This document shows positions 26,601 through 36,919 of a DNA stretch of 64,000 nt, in pieces. The first letter of the stretch is position 1. The number at the start of each line of letters is the position of its first letter. Origin of the DNA: Branchiostoma belcheri (taxonomy: Eukaryota > Chordata > Leptocardii > Amphioxiformes > Branchiostomatidae); NCBI RefSeq assembly GCF_001625305.1, contig NW_017802935.1, positions 3,824,793 to 3,888,792 of the forward strand, read 5' to 3'. Below the pieces are notes generated by a model. That model worked only from the letters and a program-made list of their open reading frames with translations, ran no database searches and was not told the DNA's origin. A program made the translations under genes and the position numbers.

Positions 26601-28350
26601 TCTGAGATATATGTTTTCTTGTTAGTAACACCTGGAATGATGGCTGAGATATAACTCACTTGTTAGAGCACACTTATTGATAAAGACTGGCTGGTTATTT
26701 TCATCTGCAGAGCTATAGATCTAGAATGATAAAGATGTCTTGAAAGTAGTAGGTCAATCGCACCCGTAGCTGTACCTTTCTGGGTGCTTTTAAGAAACGG
26801 TACGGATAACAAACATACTCAGCTATAGTTAGTTTACAAGGAAAGAGAGAGGGAAACAAGAATAAATATGTCACGTTATATGGCTGTTATATACAAACGT
26901 CAAGGTAGTTGCTAACAAATTTGAATAGTGCAACTGGTCGTCCACTTTAGATATCGACCAATTATTATTTTTTTCCTTTCAAGAACCAACGACAGCCATC
27001 ATGGAGACATCAGTCGGCTCAACAACGGACTCAGACCCTCACGTTGGCGACCGCTCAGGTATGAGCTATACCTGTAGCTTATTTGTTAACTTTGCCACAT
27101 AACGATTTCTGTTCACTTTGCATGCAAGGCACAATCTAGGAGCAGACGCTTGTAACATTTTATGGAGACTTTCTTTCATAGGGGTTGGCTATGGATATGC
27201 CTGCTTGCTTCTATACGGAAATGTGACCACCGCCATAGAGAAAATGTAAAGTCGTAGCAAATACGTACCTGCTGTGACAGATGCATGCACTTGAACATTC
27301 CTGCAAGTAACTAGGGGCTGAAACTAATCTACTGATTGTCATCAAGTTTTTCTATTCTATATGTAAAATCATACATGTGTCCTATAGGCAACGATGATTA
27401 GAAAGCTATTAGTAAGATCATGACATTAAATTTGTTTTAACACATTTTGCAGGTGACATGTCCACAAATATCATCCCCATTGTCGGAGGTCTAGTCGCGG
27501 GTGTGGTTTTTATCGTGATCGTTGCAGTTGCCGCTTTCTTCCATGTCAGAAAAAGGTACTAGTTTCATTTTAGTTTCAATAGGTAACAGTATAGTGTGTA
27601 TGTAGTAGTCCAAACGATGCGTTAATTCTATGTCGATAATTTACATGAAACCGATATTTGTTTATTCATCTATGAATCTCTAGGGTGGTTCCTTCGGTTA
27701 TATATCAATCAATCAAACTTTATTGCACAACAGTTGTCACAGGTACAATGTATGGCAAGTTCTTCTGAGGTACAACATATCAAACTGATATCTACTCTAC
27801 TAGTATCTATAGCGGAGCTCTTATTAAAAAGCACTTGTGCTCGCGCATTGTACAGATGAGTTGAAATCAGGGCAATATTTCCTCTGTCTGTTGTATTACA
27901 TTATACTTCTTTTCTTTTGCTCCTTTCTTATCTAGAAATGCAGGCTTGGCTCAAGAGACCCCAGCTTCCTCCCATGGGAGGACAAATATGGACACCAGCA
28001 CCTATTATGAGCCTGTCATTACCAGTGATGTGGTTCTAACGCACACTGGAGCCCAGTACCTCCCCAACACTACCGATCACACAAGGGCTCCTACAAACGC
28101 CGAACCACACTATTCCACCATTCCCGAGTACTCCTCTATCGACGAAATGGACAGAAAAGGCGCAGTGACAACAGAAACAAAGAACAACAACCTGGACCAG
28201 CTCTACAGCAAACCTGTCAAGAAAGCGAAGAACAAGAGCGAAGAAGGCATGGTGGACAACGTTTTGTACGTCAGGTCTGATGACGTCACTGATGGAGGAG
28301 GAGCCATGGACTCTAACAGTCGTTACGTGGACAATGATCTGTATGGCTGA
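23696..28350 (+). CDS. Type I membrane protein with WSC and sushi-like modules
   Basis: Exons: 23696-23789, 24961-25278, 25643-25918, 26168-26344, 26984-27058, 27453-27555 and 27936-28350; phases fit and give 485 residues. Order: signal peptide (start MGETFPYF, core LCFLTLAVLFV); a module of about 105 residues that I do not recognise (32-137, with RPVYESE and FLYYLEL); a WSC domain (138-229, YIGCFWY, FGRECWC, CAGNPSQFCG); a degenerate sushi/CCP-like module with four Cys (230-288); a short Thr/Ser stalk; one transmembrane helix (about 320-342, with VAGVVFIVIVAVAAFF) and a basic stop (HVRKR). The cytoplasmic tail of about 138 residues has at least seven tyrosines, including HYSTI, EYSSI, DNVLY and DNDLYG. 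WSC domains bind carbohydrate; the tail suggests signalling by phosphotyrosine. Extracellular exons are phase 1-1, as in shuffled modules. Confidence 0.85.
25458..25605. repeat. Pentanucleotide microsatellite (ATATG)n
   Basis: A pure run of the ATATG unit for about 50 bp, then a degenerate continuation with ATATGAT and ACATGAC variants. It lies in intron 2 of the WSC gene. Confidence 0.9.
26383..26576. mobile_element. Foldback/MITE copy 1 (ends TAGCTTCC/GGAGGCTA)
   Basis: Arms of about 44 bp pair across a 100-bp centre; both contain ACTGGGGGTTTGG (or its complement) and a GTCTTC block. It lies in intron 4 of the WSC gene. A related copy is at 63306-63475, where the right half is the complement of the left half here (shared words TAGCACATAAAAGC and AATCAGAAAATAG). 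Confidence 0.75.
27701..27775 (-). mobile_element. LINE 3'-tail fragment A
   Basis: On the minus strand this reads as a LINE end: it contains CAATAAAG and then a TTGA(T) simple repeat. A related fragment is at 28463-28525. It lies in the last intron of the WSC gene. Confidence 0.55.
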
Positions 28351-28462
28351 ACAACTGATATGAACATCAGGTCTTTCCATAAAAACTGTGCACGAACTTG
28401 GGAAATCATTGCTTTGAAACGCTTTTACCTACATGCTTACTTCATTTCACAACAACAATGTG

Positions 28463-28525
28463 GAAAACTTTATTGTACAACAGTTGTAACAGGTACAATG
28501 TATGGCAAGGTCTTCAGAGGTACAG
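28463..28525 (-). mobile_element. LINE 3'-tail fragment B
   Basis: About 85 percent similar to 27701-27775 over some 60 bp, in the same orientation (shared word GGTACAATGTATGGCAAG). It lies in the 3' UTR of the WSC gene, on the antisense strand. Confidence 0.55.
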
Positions 28526-29471
28526 TACTACGAATCAAGATAATCTACCTTAACGTCTACAGTAATGCTTATAAGTTGTATGTATCAAGACTAACACTAC
28601 ATGTATATGCTATTTCATATAGATGATACAATATTATTACAGGGCTGTATCGTTGTTTCTTCTGGATATGGAAGTTTGAATGGCTGAGCTGTCATTTATC
28701 TATACTTGATGTCGTTTGCGCTTTTTTTTAGCCCCAGGCCTTGGATGTTACACCCCTTACGAATTCAGAAATTTAATGCACACCTATACTCTTCAAAACT
28801 AGACCACCAGTACTGGATATAAGACTTACATGGCTTTTATACACTTCCGCTGTTCGCCTCCCGTGACAGGCACATGTATATATTTCTTTGAAAAAATACA
28901 TTGTCACTTATCATCACGAGTCACGTCCCTCAATTCTCAGAAATTACTGAGCGTTTTACAGACCATACCCAAATATGACAATGGTTAGTCGGAAATGACC
29001 AGTCGGGCGTGGATCTTACCGGAAACATTTCTTGGGTGGACAGAGCAGAACAAGGTGACCTGAAATATTGTATAAGGACTACAATCTTAGACAATATCGA
29101 GGAATTAAGCTGAAATACACATACGAGGGGCTGGTCAAATTAGGTCAGTTTACCGTACTGGTCCAGGGCGATACCACCAGACCAAATAAACAGAGTGAGT
29201 CTTCGTAGTCTTCGTGACTGAACCATTGGAGTGTAAACAATAACGAGGGTTAAAGTTCATAGGCAGTTTTTCAACAGTCAGTAGTATCGTACTCTTACAC
29301 TGTACAGACACCCGTGCTCTTCTTGTGTTCAACGTTAACCCGACGGACTCCTAGGACTAGTTATGTACGTATTAACCGACAAAGAACCACCTACAACGAC
29401 ACCTGCTGTTCAACACTTGATAGAACGTTGAGATTTGACGACGTCGCTTTCCCAACAGATTGTTTGGAATC

Positions 29472-31059
29472 ATGGCAGGCTGTTCGGCAAAGTGTACCGC
29501 CATAGTGGTGTCCTGCGTCGTTTGCTACGTCCTGGTGTCCATCCCGCTAGCCCTCGGGATCCTGGGCGTTTTGGAGCCGAGGCGACAGGGCTTCTTCTGC
29601 GGGGATGAGAGCATTTCCCTCCCGTATGCCGGGGACACAGTCTCGCTGGGTGCAATGGTGGGCGTGGCGCTAGGCGGCGCTGTTCTCGTCGGTCTCGCCG
29701 AAGGTGTCTTTGCAAAGGTACGATCAAGTCCTTGCTAAGGTTTAATATCAATATTAATATCAATGTGTTAAACGTTTCTTCATACAGTAGTCCTCGTATG
29801 ATGAGTAGCTGGGAATTGGGAAATGGTGCTTTTTCTGTTATTGTTTTTTTTTTTAACCTTCAATGTACTACAAGGGATGATGGGGCTGTCCAAGGACGTT
29901 TTGACAGCTACAAAAACTAATGCCTATATATGTTGAATAAATGCTACGCAAACTACCGTAATGCTATACAATCAAATCCAATCCAAAACGTTTCCTTTAT
30001 CACCAACATTATTCTATTTGACTATATCTTTTCAATTGCTTTTTACAGACTAGGGGTCTGAAGCCACCTGCAATTTTTGTGAACAGTTTGATCTGTGCTG
30101 GGATGCTGCTGTTTATCATGGCAGCGGCAGGCTCGGCAGTGTACGGCGCGAAGTTGTCCATGGGGGTGCTTCGTCCGCACTTCCTGGCAGTGTGTAAGGT
30201 AACGCAGACTGCGAGTATTCGTGTCAACTGTTGTTCGTTTGTGTTACTATGTTATGGTATGGAAGACATAAATAATTGGTATATAATTCCAAAATAAAAC
30301 CATTTTAAAGGTCTGTTTTTAAAAAAAAACGTCCGGGGGTATTTTTCTACCTCCGTACTATTATGTTAGTACATTTGGCCCGAAGATTAGAATCTAAATG
30401 AAAAAAATTAGTCCCAAAATCAAAATTTGAATGAAGAAATTGAATCTATTAAATGGAATGACTGTAAGAGGAGAAACATGTCTACATGAGAGAGAAAAAT
30501 ATATATTTCATCCATACCTATGGTATGCAGTGAACTACAATTCATCCGAAAGGCAATACAGTGATTCCAAATATTAGAAGAAAAGTTAAGATTCTGGTAA
30601 ATCTTTTTTTCAACTTTTCCGCAGGTCAACGTCACGTTCACCTGCACACCTGGTACCTACGTCACAGAAGACGTGTGCACAGGTGATGCCGACGTCATCA
30701 GAGAGGCCCGGTCGTCCTTTCCATCCGGACATGCCGGAATAGCCGGCTGCCTGGCCGCTTACGTCGTGTTATACCTGCAACATCGTGTCCGGAACAAGAG
30801 CTGGGTTTTACCGAGGGTGGCGGTGCAAATCGGGTTAGTCTTGGGAGGTCTGTACGTTCTGGGCAGTAGGGTGGCCGATCACCAGCATCACCTGGCGGAC
30901 GTGATCGGAGGTGCAGTTGTGGGAGCTGCGTTCGGTGCGGCTGGGATGTGTGTGACCAAAGAACTCACCAAAGCAACTGGTAAGAGAGGAGACACTGGCG
31001 TTCGCTTTGCAAGAGAACAGGAGACTGCAGATGAACTATTAGAGATTTCCAAGATGTAA
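29472..31059 (+). CDS. Phospholipid phosphatase (PLPP/LPP family)
   Basis: Exons 29472-29717, 30049-30198 and 30625-31059; all junctions are phase 0 and the product has 276 residues (family 280-310). It should remove phosphate from lipid phosphates such as lysophosphatidate, phosphatidate and sphingosine-1-phosphate, at the outer face of the plasma membrane or in the ER lumen. The three catalytic motifs are complete: C1 K117-x6-R124-P125 (KLSMGVLRP), C2 P165-S-G-H168, C3 S213-R-x5-H220-x3-D224. Hydrophobic segments near residues 8-32, 60-80, 91-112, 169-184 and 196-212, plus one after C3, agree with six membrane helices. N134-V-T is a possible glycosylation site in the C1-C2 loop, as in vertebrate PLPPs. 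C2 and C3 are on one exon. Paralogue not assigned. Confidence 0.93.
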
Positions 31060-33104
31060 TCTTAATATCCTAATGTCAATCAGTATATAATAACATGTGT
31101 ACAGTATTTGGATATCTGGCATGAGAAAAGCATGTAATGATATACCCTTATAATGTTCTAACCAAGAAAAACACAGAAGACACTTTTTCATTGTTAATAT
31201 TGACCTTTACTTTTGATGCAGAGTAACTTGCTCTATCTACAAGTGCGTTTAGTCCATGAGAGATGTTGGTTTTAGATCCATTGATTTATCAAATGACGAA
31301 GAGACCAAGATATTACAATCAATCATTTCACAATTTGGATCTGAGAAAAAAGCTAGTCCCAAAGTTGGCAACAACCGACATTTCTTCAGAAATATACATA
31401 TTGGCATTGTTTGCTTGTAGCATTTTCTAACACATTTACTCATGCATTTGTAATATCTTTTCATCACACTACATTAGTACAAGCAAATCAATTGTGAAAG
31501 CAGAAATAAGCATGACTATATTTGCCTACCACCTACACAAAAATTGGAGAAGTACATTTTTATGTAACATTCCCAGATGATACAGAAAATGCATAATAAC
31601 ATAATATTTTCTATAATAATAATGCGGCTCATTCACTTCTATGGATATTTGCACAGGTATATACTTGCAACAGGTAAAAATTATCCTCTTTTCGAGTATA
31701 GAATGTAGTTGAAATATTGGTTATCACAAACCTGTCACCTGTTATAAATACTACCGCCTTGTTACATACATACCCATTATACTTATACATTAGTCTCCTA
31801 TTCACTCCTACTCATCATATCTAGGTGGTATAAGCTAACTGATAAATGTGTTATACCACACATGTTGATAATGTAGATATGTTTGTCATCTTTTTATACT
31901 TGGACCTTAGAGTTAGACTATAACCAAACCAAGTTTGTGAGCTACACAATACAATCAAGCATTATCACCTATTGTTCTTACTAAAGCATGATTTGCAAAA
32001 ACTTATACATGTACCTTCCTCATAGGACCATTTTGATAATCAAATTATCAGTATTGTCAAGCAAGCCATCACATCATTTTCAAAGGTGTTATCACCCTAA
32101 GTTATTTCATAACTTTAAACCAATTATTTGAATCAAACAAAGGACAACATGGAGTTGCAAGCCATTTCAATGAACTTGTACTTGTTGACCAGTTCAAAAG
32201 TGCTCACAAACATGAAAGGAATGATCATGTATAGAGAACAAAGGGTATATCAGTAACAAAACTAAGTATTTCTAATTTAAAGCTGGTCCATTATGCTCCA
32301 TTCTTCCTTTACCCTCGACATGTGTTCTCACATACACTGTACTATTGGTCAGATATAGGTGTGTGAGTCATGCATATCCAATCATTGATTCCAATATATC
32401 ATGCTCTTCCAGGCTCTCAAGTCATACCTACCTAAAAAAATTTTTAGTTACCGTAATGTGATTGATGTTGTAACATAAGCACCAGATTGGAGAGTTGTGA
32501 TAATGTCAACTAAAATCTGAAGTTAGCAGTCTAAAGCAGGTAAGATGGCACCATTGGGTACTATATGTAGTACGTTTGTAATTTAAACTGAACCAAAGAA
32601 CAAAATTTCCTAATCTCCTAGCAGATGTTGAAGTGGACAATTGTAAGAATTCCTAACATTCGAGGTTCTTTGACAATCATTGGAGTGGTCCTGGCCTGAC
32701 AAACATTACACTCCTGGCACCCACCAAACTAACTGGGACCTTATACATGTAGCCCTTGACAGCAAGAGACTGTACACTGGCTAGGGTGGCCCTTGCAGTG
32801 AGTGACTGTCAAAAAACATTACAATCTACCACCCCAACATCTGCTTGGAGATTACAATAACCTTCTGCTGACAGTTCTAAATCAGAAGGAAACTCTGCTA
32901 CAATTTTTTTAGCCTTGCACTTAGTACACATAAGTAATATGTACCACAGCCATAACTTTTTATTAATTCTATTCTGGATCCTTTTGGCCCTTGTTAATTT
33001 TTTTTTCCTCTCAATTACTCTTGACTAAACACTTTCCAGTTATAATCAGGACAGCTTCCGTTTACTTTTATTGCATCTTCAGGTGTCGTGTTCAACACCT
33101 AGCC
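31060..33104. other. Intergenic and 3' UTR sequence between two convergent genes
   Basis: AT-rich, without coding frames of note. It holds the 3' UTRs of the phosphatase (plus) and DAP (minus). TTTATT, i.e. AATAAA on the minus strand, occurs at 32959-32964 and 33067-33072 and could end DAP. Confidence 0.5.
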
Positions 33105-33118
33105 GGTAACCATGGTAA
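33105..33118. promoter_or_regulatory. Perfect X-box (RFX-type) palindrome
   Basis: GTAACCATGGTAAC fits the RFX consensus GTNRCC-N2-RGYAAC on both strands. A one-mismatch copy, GTTACTATGGCAAC, is about 44 bp away near 33149-33162. Both lie within 75 bp downstream of the DAP stop, not in an obvious promoter. Confidence 0.4.
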
Positions 33119-33174
33119 CAGGGAGGCATCACCTCCCTTGTTGTGGTGGTTACTATGGCAACGTTGGCCCCGCC

Positions 33175-36100
33175 CTACTTCCTGGGTTGGTTGATGGGCA
33201 TGTTTTGTTTGGGTGGTGGTCGCTTGTCTACGGTCGGCTGGGGTTTCTCATGGGCAACTTTAGCCGCCTGGGGGGAGAAATCCTTGTCGCCCTGGGAAAA
33301 ACAAGAACATTTTGTCAAGCATGTATCTAAAATAACCAGCACTTGTCAACTGGAAAAAGGAGTAGTCTGGAGGACACTTAAGGGTGGCAACATTTTACAA
33401 GGTGACACCAGAAATGCACCTACAGGAAAACTATTACTATCATTACATGTAAGGGAAGTACCTTGCAAATGGCTTTCTACACAGTTTTAACAATGCAGGG
33501 CTCAAATTAGAACATGGATTTTGCAAGCTACTAGTGTAGTCAGAGTTGTGCAAATATTTCTGATGTCTACCCGTGTCTAACCTGCACTGGTTCATGATAA
33601 ACTCATAACGCCAGCTTCAACACAAGGGTGACATGCAGCAATAGTAGCTCCAAATGCCTGTATTATTCAATGTACATCATGTAGAAATACCAATACATTG
33701 GTACATGTAGTAGACTACAAGATTCAAAATAATACCAGTAGGAACATCTTGAAACCAATGTAACGCTTTCTTTCCATGTAAAATGGCTTTGACTTTGTGC
33801 AAGGAAAGGGGAACTTGACACCACAGATGGAGCGGCATTAATATTCCAGTCACAGTTCCTGCAGGGGGTAAACATTGAACTGACATCTCCTACAAACCTT
33901 ACCTTTGTTACAGCACCAGACACTATAACACGGGTATCATTCTTAGGTGGGCTGTGAACACATAAAAACAGTCAAGTCAGTTGTGATAGTATGGCAGCTA
34001 TAAAGTTTTAAAGGTAGATCTTAAGAATGAGAAAAATGAAAAAAAAAGCTATGACATACATGTAGTTTTTATCTTTTATTCCTTTTGACCTCCTATGTTC
34101 TGAAGTCAATGGTACATGTGTTGTAATACACTTTCAATAAACCATCTATTATTATTATTATTATGTACTTTTTACTAGTATACTGTTATACTCACTGAAT
34201 GTCTGACTAAAATTACATCGAATTTTGTAGCTTTACATTTTCAAAAATTGCATTTATTCTGGTGCAGATGTTTTATATGGTATTATTATTTCCAAGTTGA
34301 AGCACTTAAAGATACTCACGGTTCTTCAGGAAACTCCTCATCCTCCTCTTTCTTGTCTGGTTTCTTCTCTTCCTTGGTATCACTAGTGTGGCGGGTTCGG
34401 GCAACTCGCATCCCTCCTGCCTTCACTGTGGACAACACAGTCAAATGTAGATGCAAGATTACTATAGATCACTCTATATTCGCAGTTTTCATAACACAAA
34501 TTTATCATTTACCGCAGACAAATAATTCGCCGACTTTCTCTCTTCTGCACCTGCCGCCACTGAGAGTATATATTTCTGCCAACACAAGAATTTTTCTCAG
34601 ACTGCGAAATTTTGCTACCACGAATATAAAGTGATTCACAGTATTTAAAAATTGGAGCAAACTGAACTGAGGAAGAGCTGCTACATCAAGAGTTTCTTAG
34701 CAAAGACTTCTTGAAATAATTTCTTGCTGACAGCGAATCAGATGTATTATGCGGCTTCCGGTACTAACTGTTCAAAACTGGTGTGTTATGCTTAATGGTT
34801 CATCGGTTCTACGAGACAAATAGAACAACTGTTACATTACTCAATAGTTTTTAGCTTTCTTTCAATACATATACATATACATGTAGTTTCACTCTAGCTG
34901 CTCAGCATTTGAAAATACAAACTCTTCCTTTCTCTCAGGGAGCCTGTCTCAGGATAATGCGATTGTTAAGTATTTTTCTAGAAAAACTGAACCTGTTCTA
35001 ATCTCTAGAGAAACATTGAGAGTAAAAGTAGGGCTAAACACAAGAGTTAGGCAGCAGGATGTGTTTTGAGGGTGTACAACATGTTCTTTGTTTGTGAAGT
35101 ACTCTAGATCCAAATCTGACCCCCTTTCCTGACACATTATACACTTCCTATTCCCTTCCACAGTTAACTGCAAGGACACAGCATTATTCTGTGCACTTAT
35201 TCAGTGGTTTATTTTATAGGAACCGACTACGTAGGTGTCTGTCACCATGTATAACCCTTTATGATAATGTTAGTATTATTGTTACACCTCGTTTAAAAAT
35301 ACTGGTCTTTTGTCTGTGATAAAGAATTAAATCTTGATGAGTTTTTTTTTTTCAGTACTGGAAGCAACAAAAGGATAAATTCAGGTCAAATTTCATGGTT
35401 CCTTCTTTAGAAACATAGGGTCAAACTAAGGTCTCTGTAGTCGTAAATATTTTATGAGGCCATTTCTATACTTATATAATGGGATTAGTATCAACTTACA
35501 TGGAGGCATATCATGTGACAATAGGAACAACATAGCAACACACAATCCTAACACTAAACAGTGTTGAAGGCTTTACTTCAATTAGCAAGGGATTTAACAA
35601 CTACAAGTAGCTTGTGACACCTTTCAATGCGCATGGATTGGAAACGAGGGATGTGGCAAGGGAGATTTTGTGATGTGTCCTTGGTCCCTGAAACTAGTTC
35701 TAATGACAGGATCAAACAAATAAAAAGCATCTAACAGCCCGAACCTAACATAAGGTGCAAATGTGTATTTAAGGCTCTACCAAGTTCAAACCGTTATTCA
35801 GTGTTATACATGTTGCCCATTTTAAAACACCCTTCCGTATCCTCAAGAATGCAAATAAATTAACCTGTATCTTTGTTCAAATCTCGTGCACAACTGTAGT
35901 TCACTGGTATCTTTAATAGAAACAATCGTTCTTACATTTTCAAACACTTAAGGACTGATAAAAAAATCTAATTGGGAAAAAATATTGATGGGGTGAAAAG
36001 TGGCAACCAAGTTTGCCTGCCCTACTTCTTAATAAATCACCAATGTGGGTTTTAAAAATGTATCCTGCACAAAGCACACATTCAGCAGTTTTAAACAAAC

Positions 36101-36202
36101 GCGCAAAATCCAACCAAAAAACGCGATTTGACGGAAAGTTTTTGGTTTCTTACCTGCAGGAGGATGGCCTCCTTTTAGCTCTGCTTCTTGAACAGATGAC
36201 AT
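33175..36202 (-). CDS. DAP: Death-associated protein 1
   Basis: Minus-strand exons 36202-36154, 34425-34320, 33951-33903 and 33291-33175; phases 1, 2, 0 fit and give 106 residues (human 102). Landmarks match vertebrate DAP: start MSSVQEAELKGGHPPA, then VKAGGMRVAR, HTSDTKEEK, an acidic/basic centre, SPP-like PPKND and VIVSGAVTKGDKDFSP, AAKVAHEKP and the end NQPRK. DAP is a small, proline-rich cytosolic protein; in mammals it is an mTOR substrate that restrains autophagy and was first found as a mediator of interferon-gamma-induced cell death. It is head-to-head with CWC25. Confidence 0.95.
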
Positions 36203-36919
36203 TCGTTAAAATTGGGAAAACTGGAGCAGAAAATGTCAAAACGGTGGACACGTTGTCAGCCAGATGTGTTCAGATCTGCACCTAAGTGGGCTGTTTGAAA
36301 CTGGATTATACCATTATCAGGTAAATACGTAAAAAAATTATCTTTATTACAACATACATAGATCAACACCGACGAATATTTGTTCCCACTATGCCAAGGT
36401 TACGTTAAACATAATCATAAGTAACTCTTTATTTAATATAGAAATTACAGTTAAGTTTCTATTTTTGACTTAGTTATAACATATCTGTTTCGTATTCCCC
36501 CTACATAAAAGTTGTCACGTCCAAAGTGGGCAGGTACAAAGTTCAACCCATGTAAACAAGTGACGTCAACACGCTAGCACCCCACTGAGAATGAAAAACA
36601 GGAAGCTAGGCGTGTGCGTCAGCGTCTGTTGAGTCCCAAATATTCATTTTAATCTTTCTTATTTCCCGTTTCAATAGTTTTTCAATGAAGTATGCGCTAA
36701 AAGTCGATCAAGTTGCGCTAGGCCACGCTTATGCAAATTAGAACGCATGCTGATGACGTTTTGTGCAAAGAAAACTGACGTCATCACTTTTGGGGCATCA
36801 TGGCGTTTTCGGCTGAAATTTTCAAGGATTTCGTCTGAATTTAGCCAAATAACAACTAGGAAGCCCTTGTGGAGCATTAGTGTGGTTTACAACAACGCCA
36901 GGAATTCATAGGAAGAAAC
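36203..36919. promoter_or_regulatory. Bidirectional promoter of DAP and CWC25
   Basis: Only 717 bp separate the two start codons. The stretch holds two perfect CREs (TGACGTCA at 36561-36568 and 36777-36784), a perfect octamer (ATGCAAAT at 36731-36738), a half CRE (TGACG) near 36752, and an ATGGCG (YY1-like) at 36799. No TATA box is evident. The motifs cluster on the CWC25 side. Confidence 0.6.
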
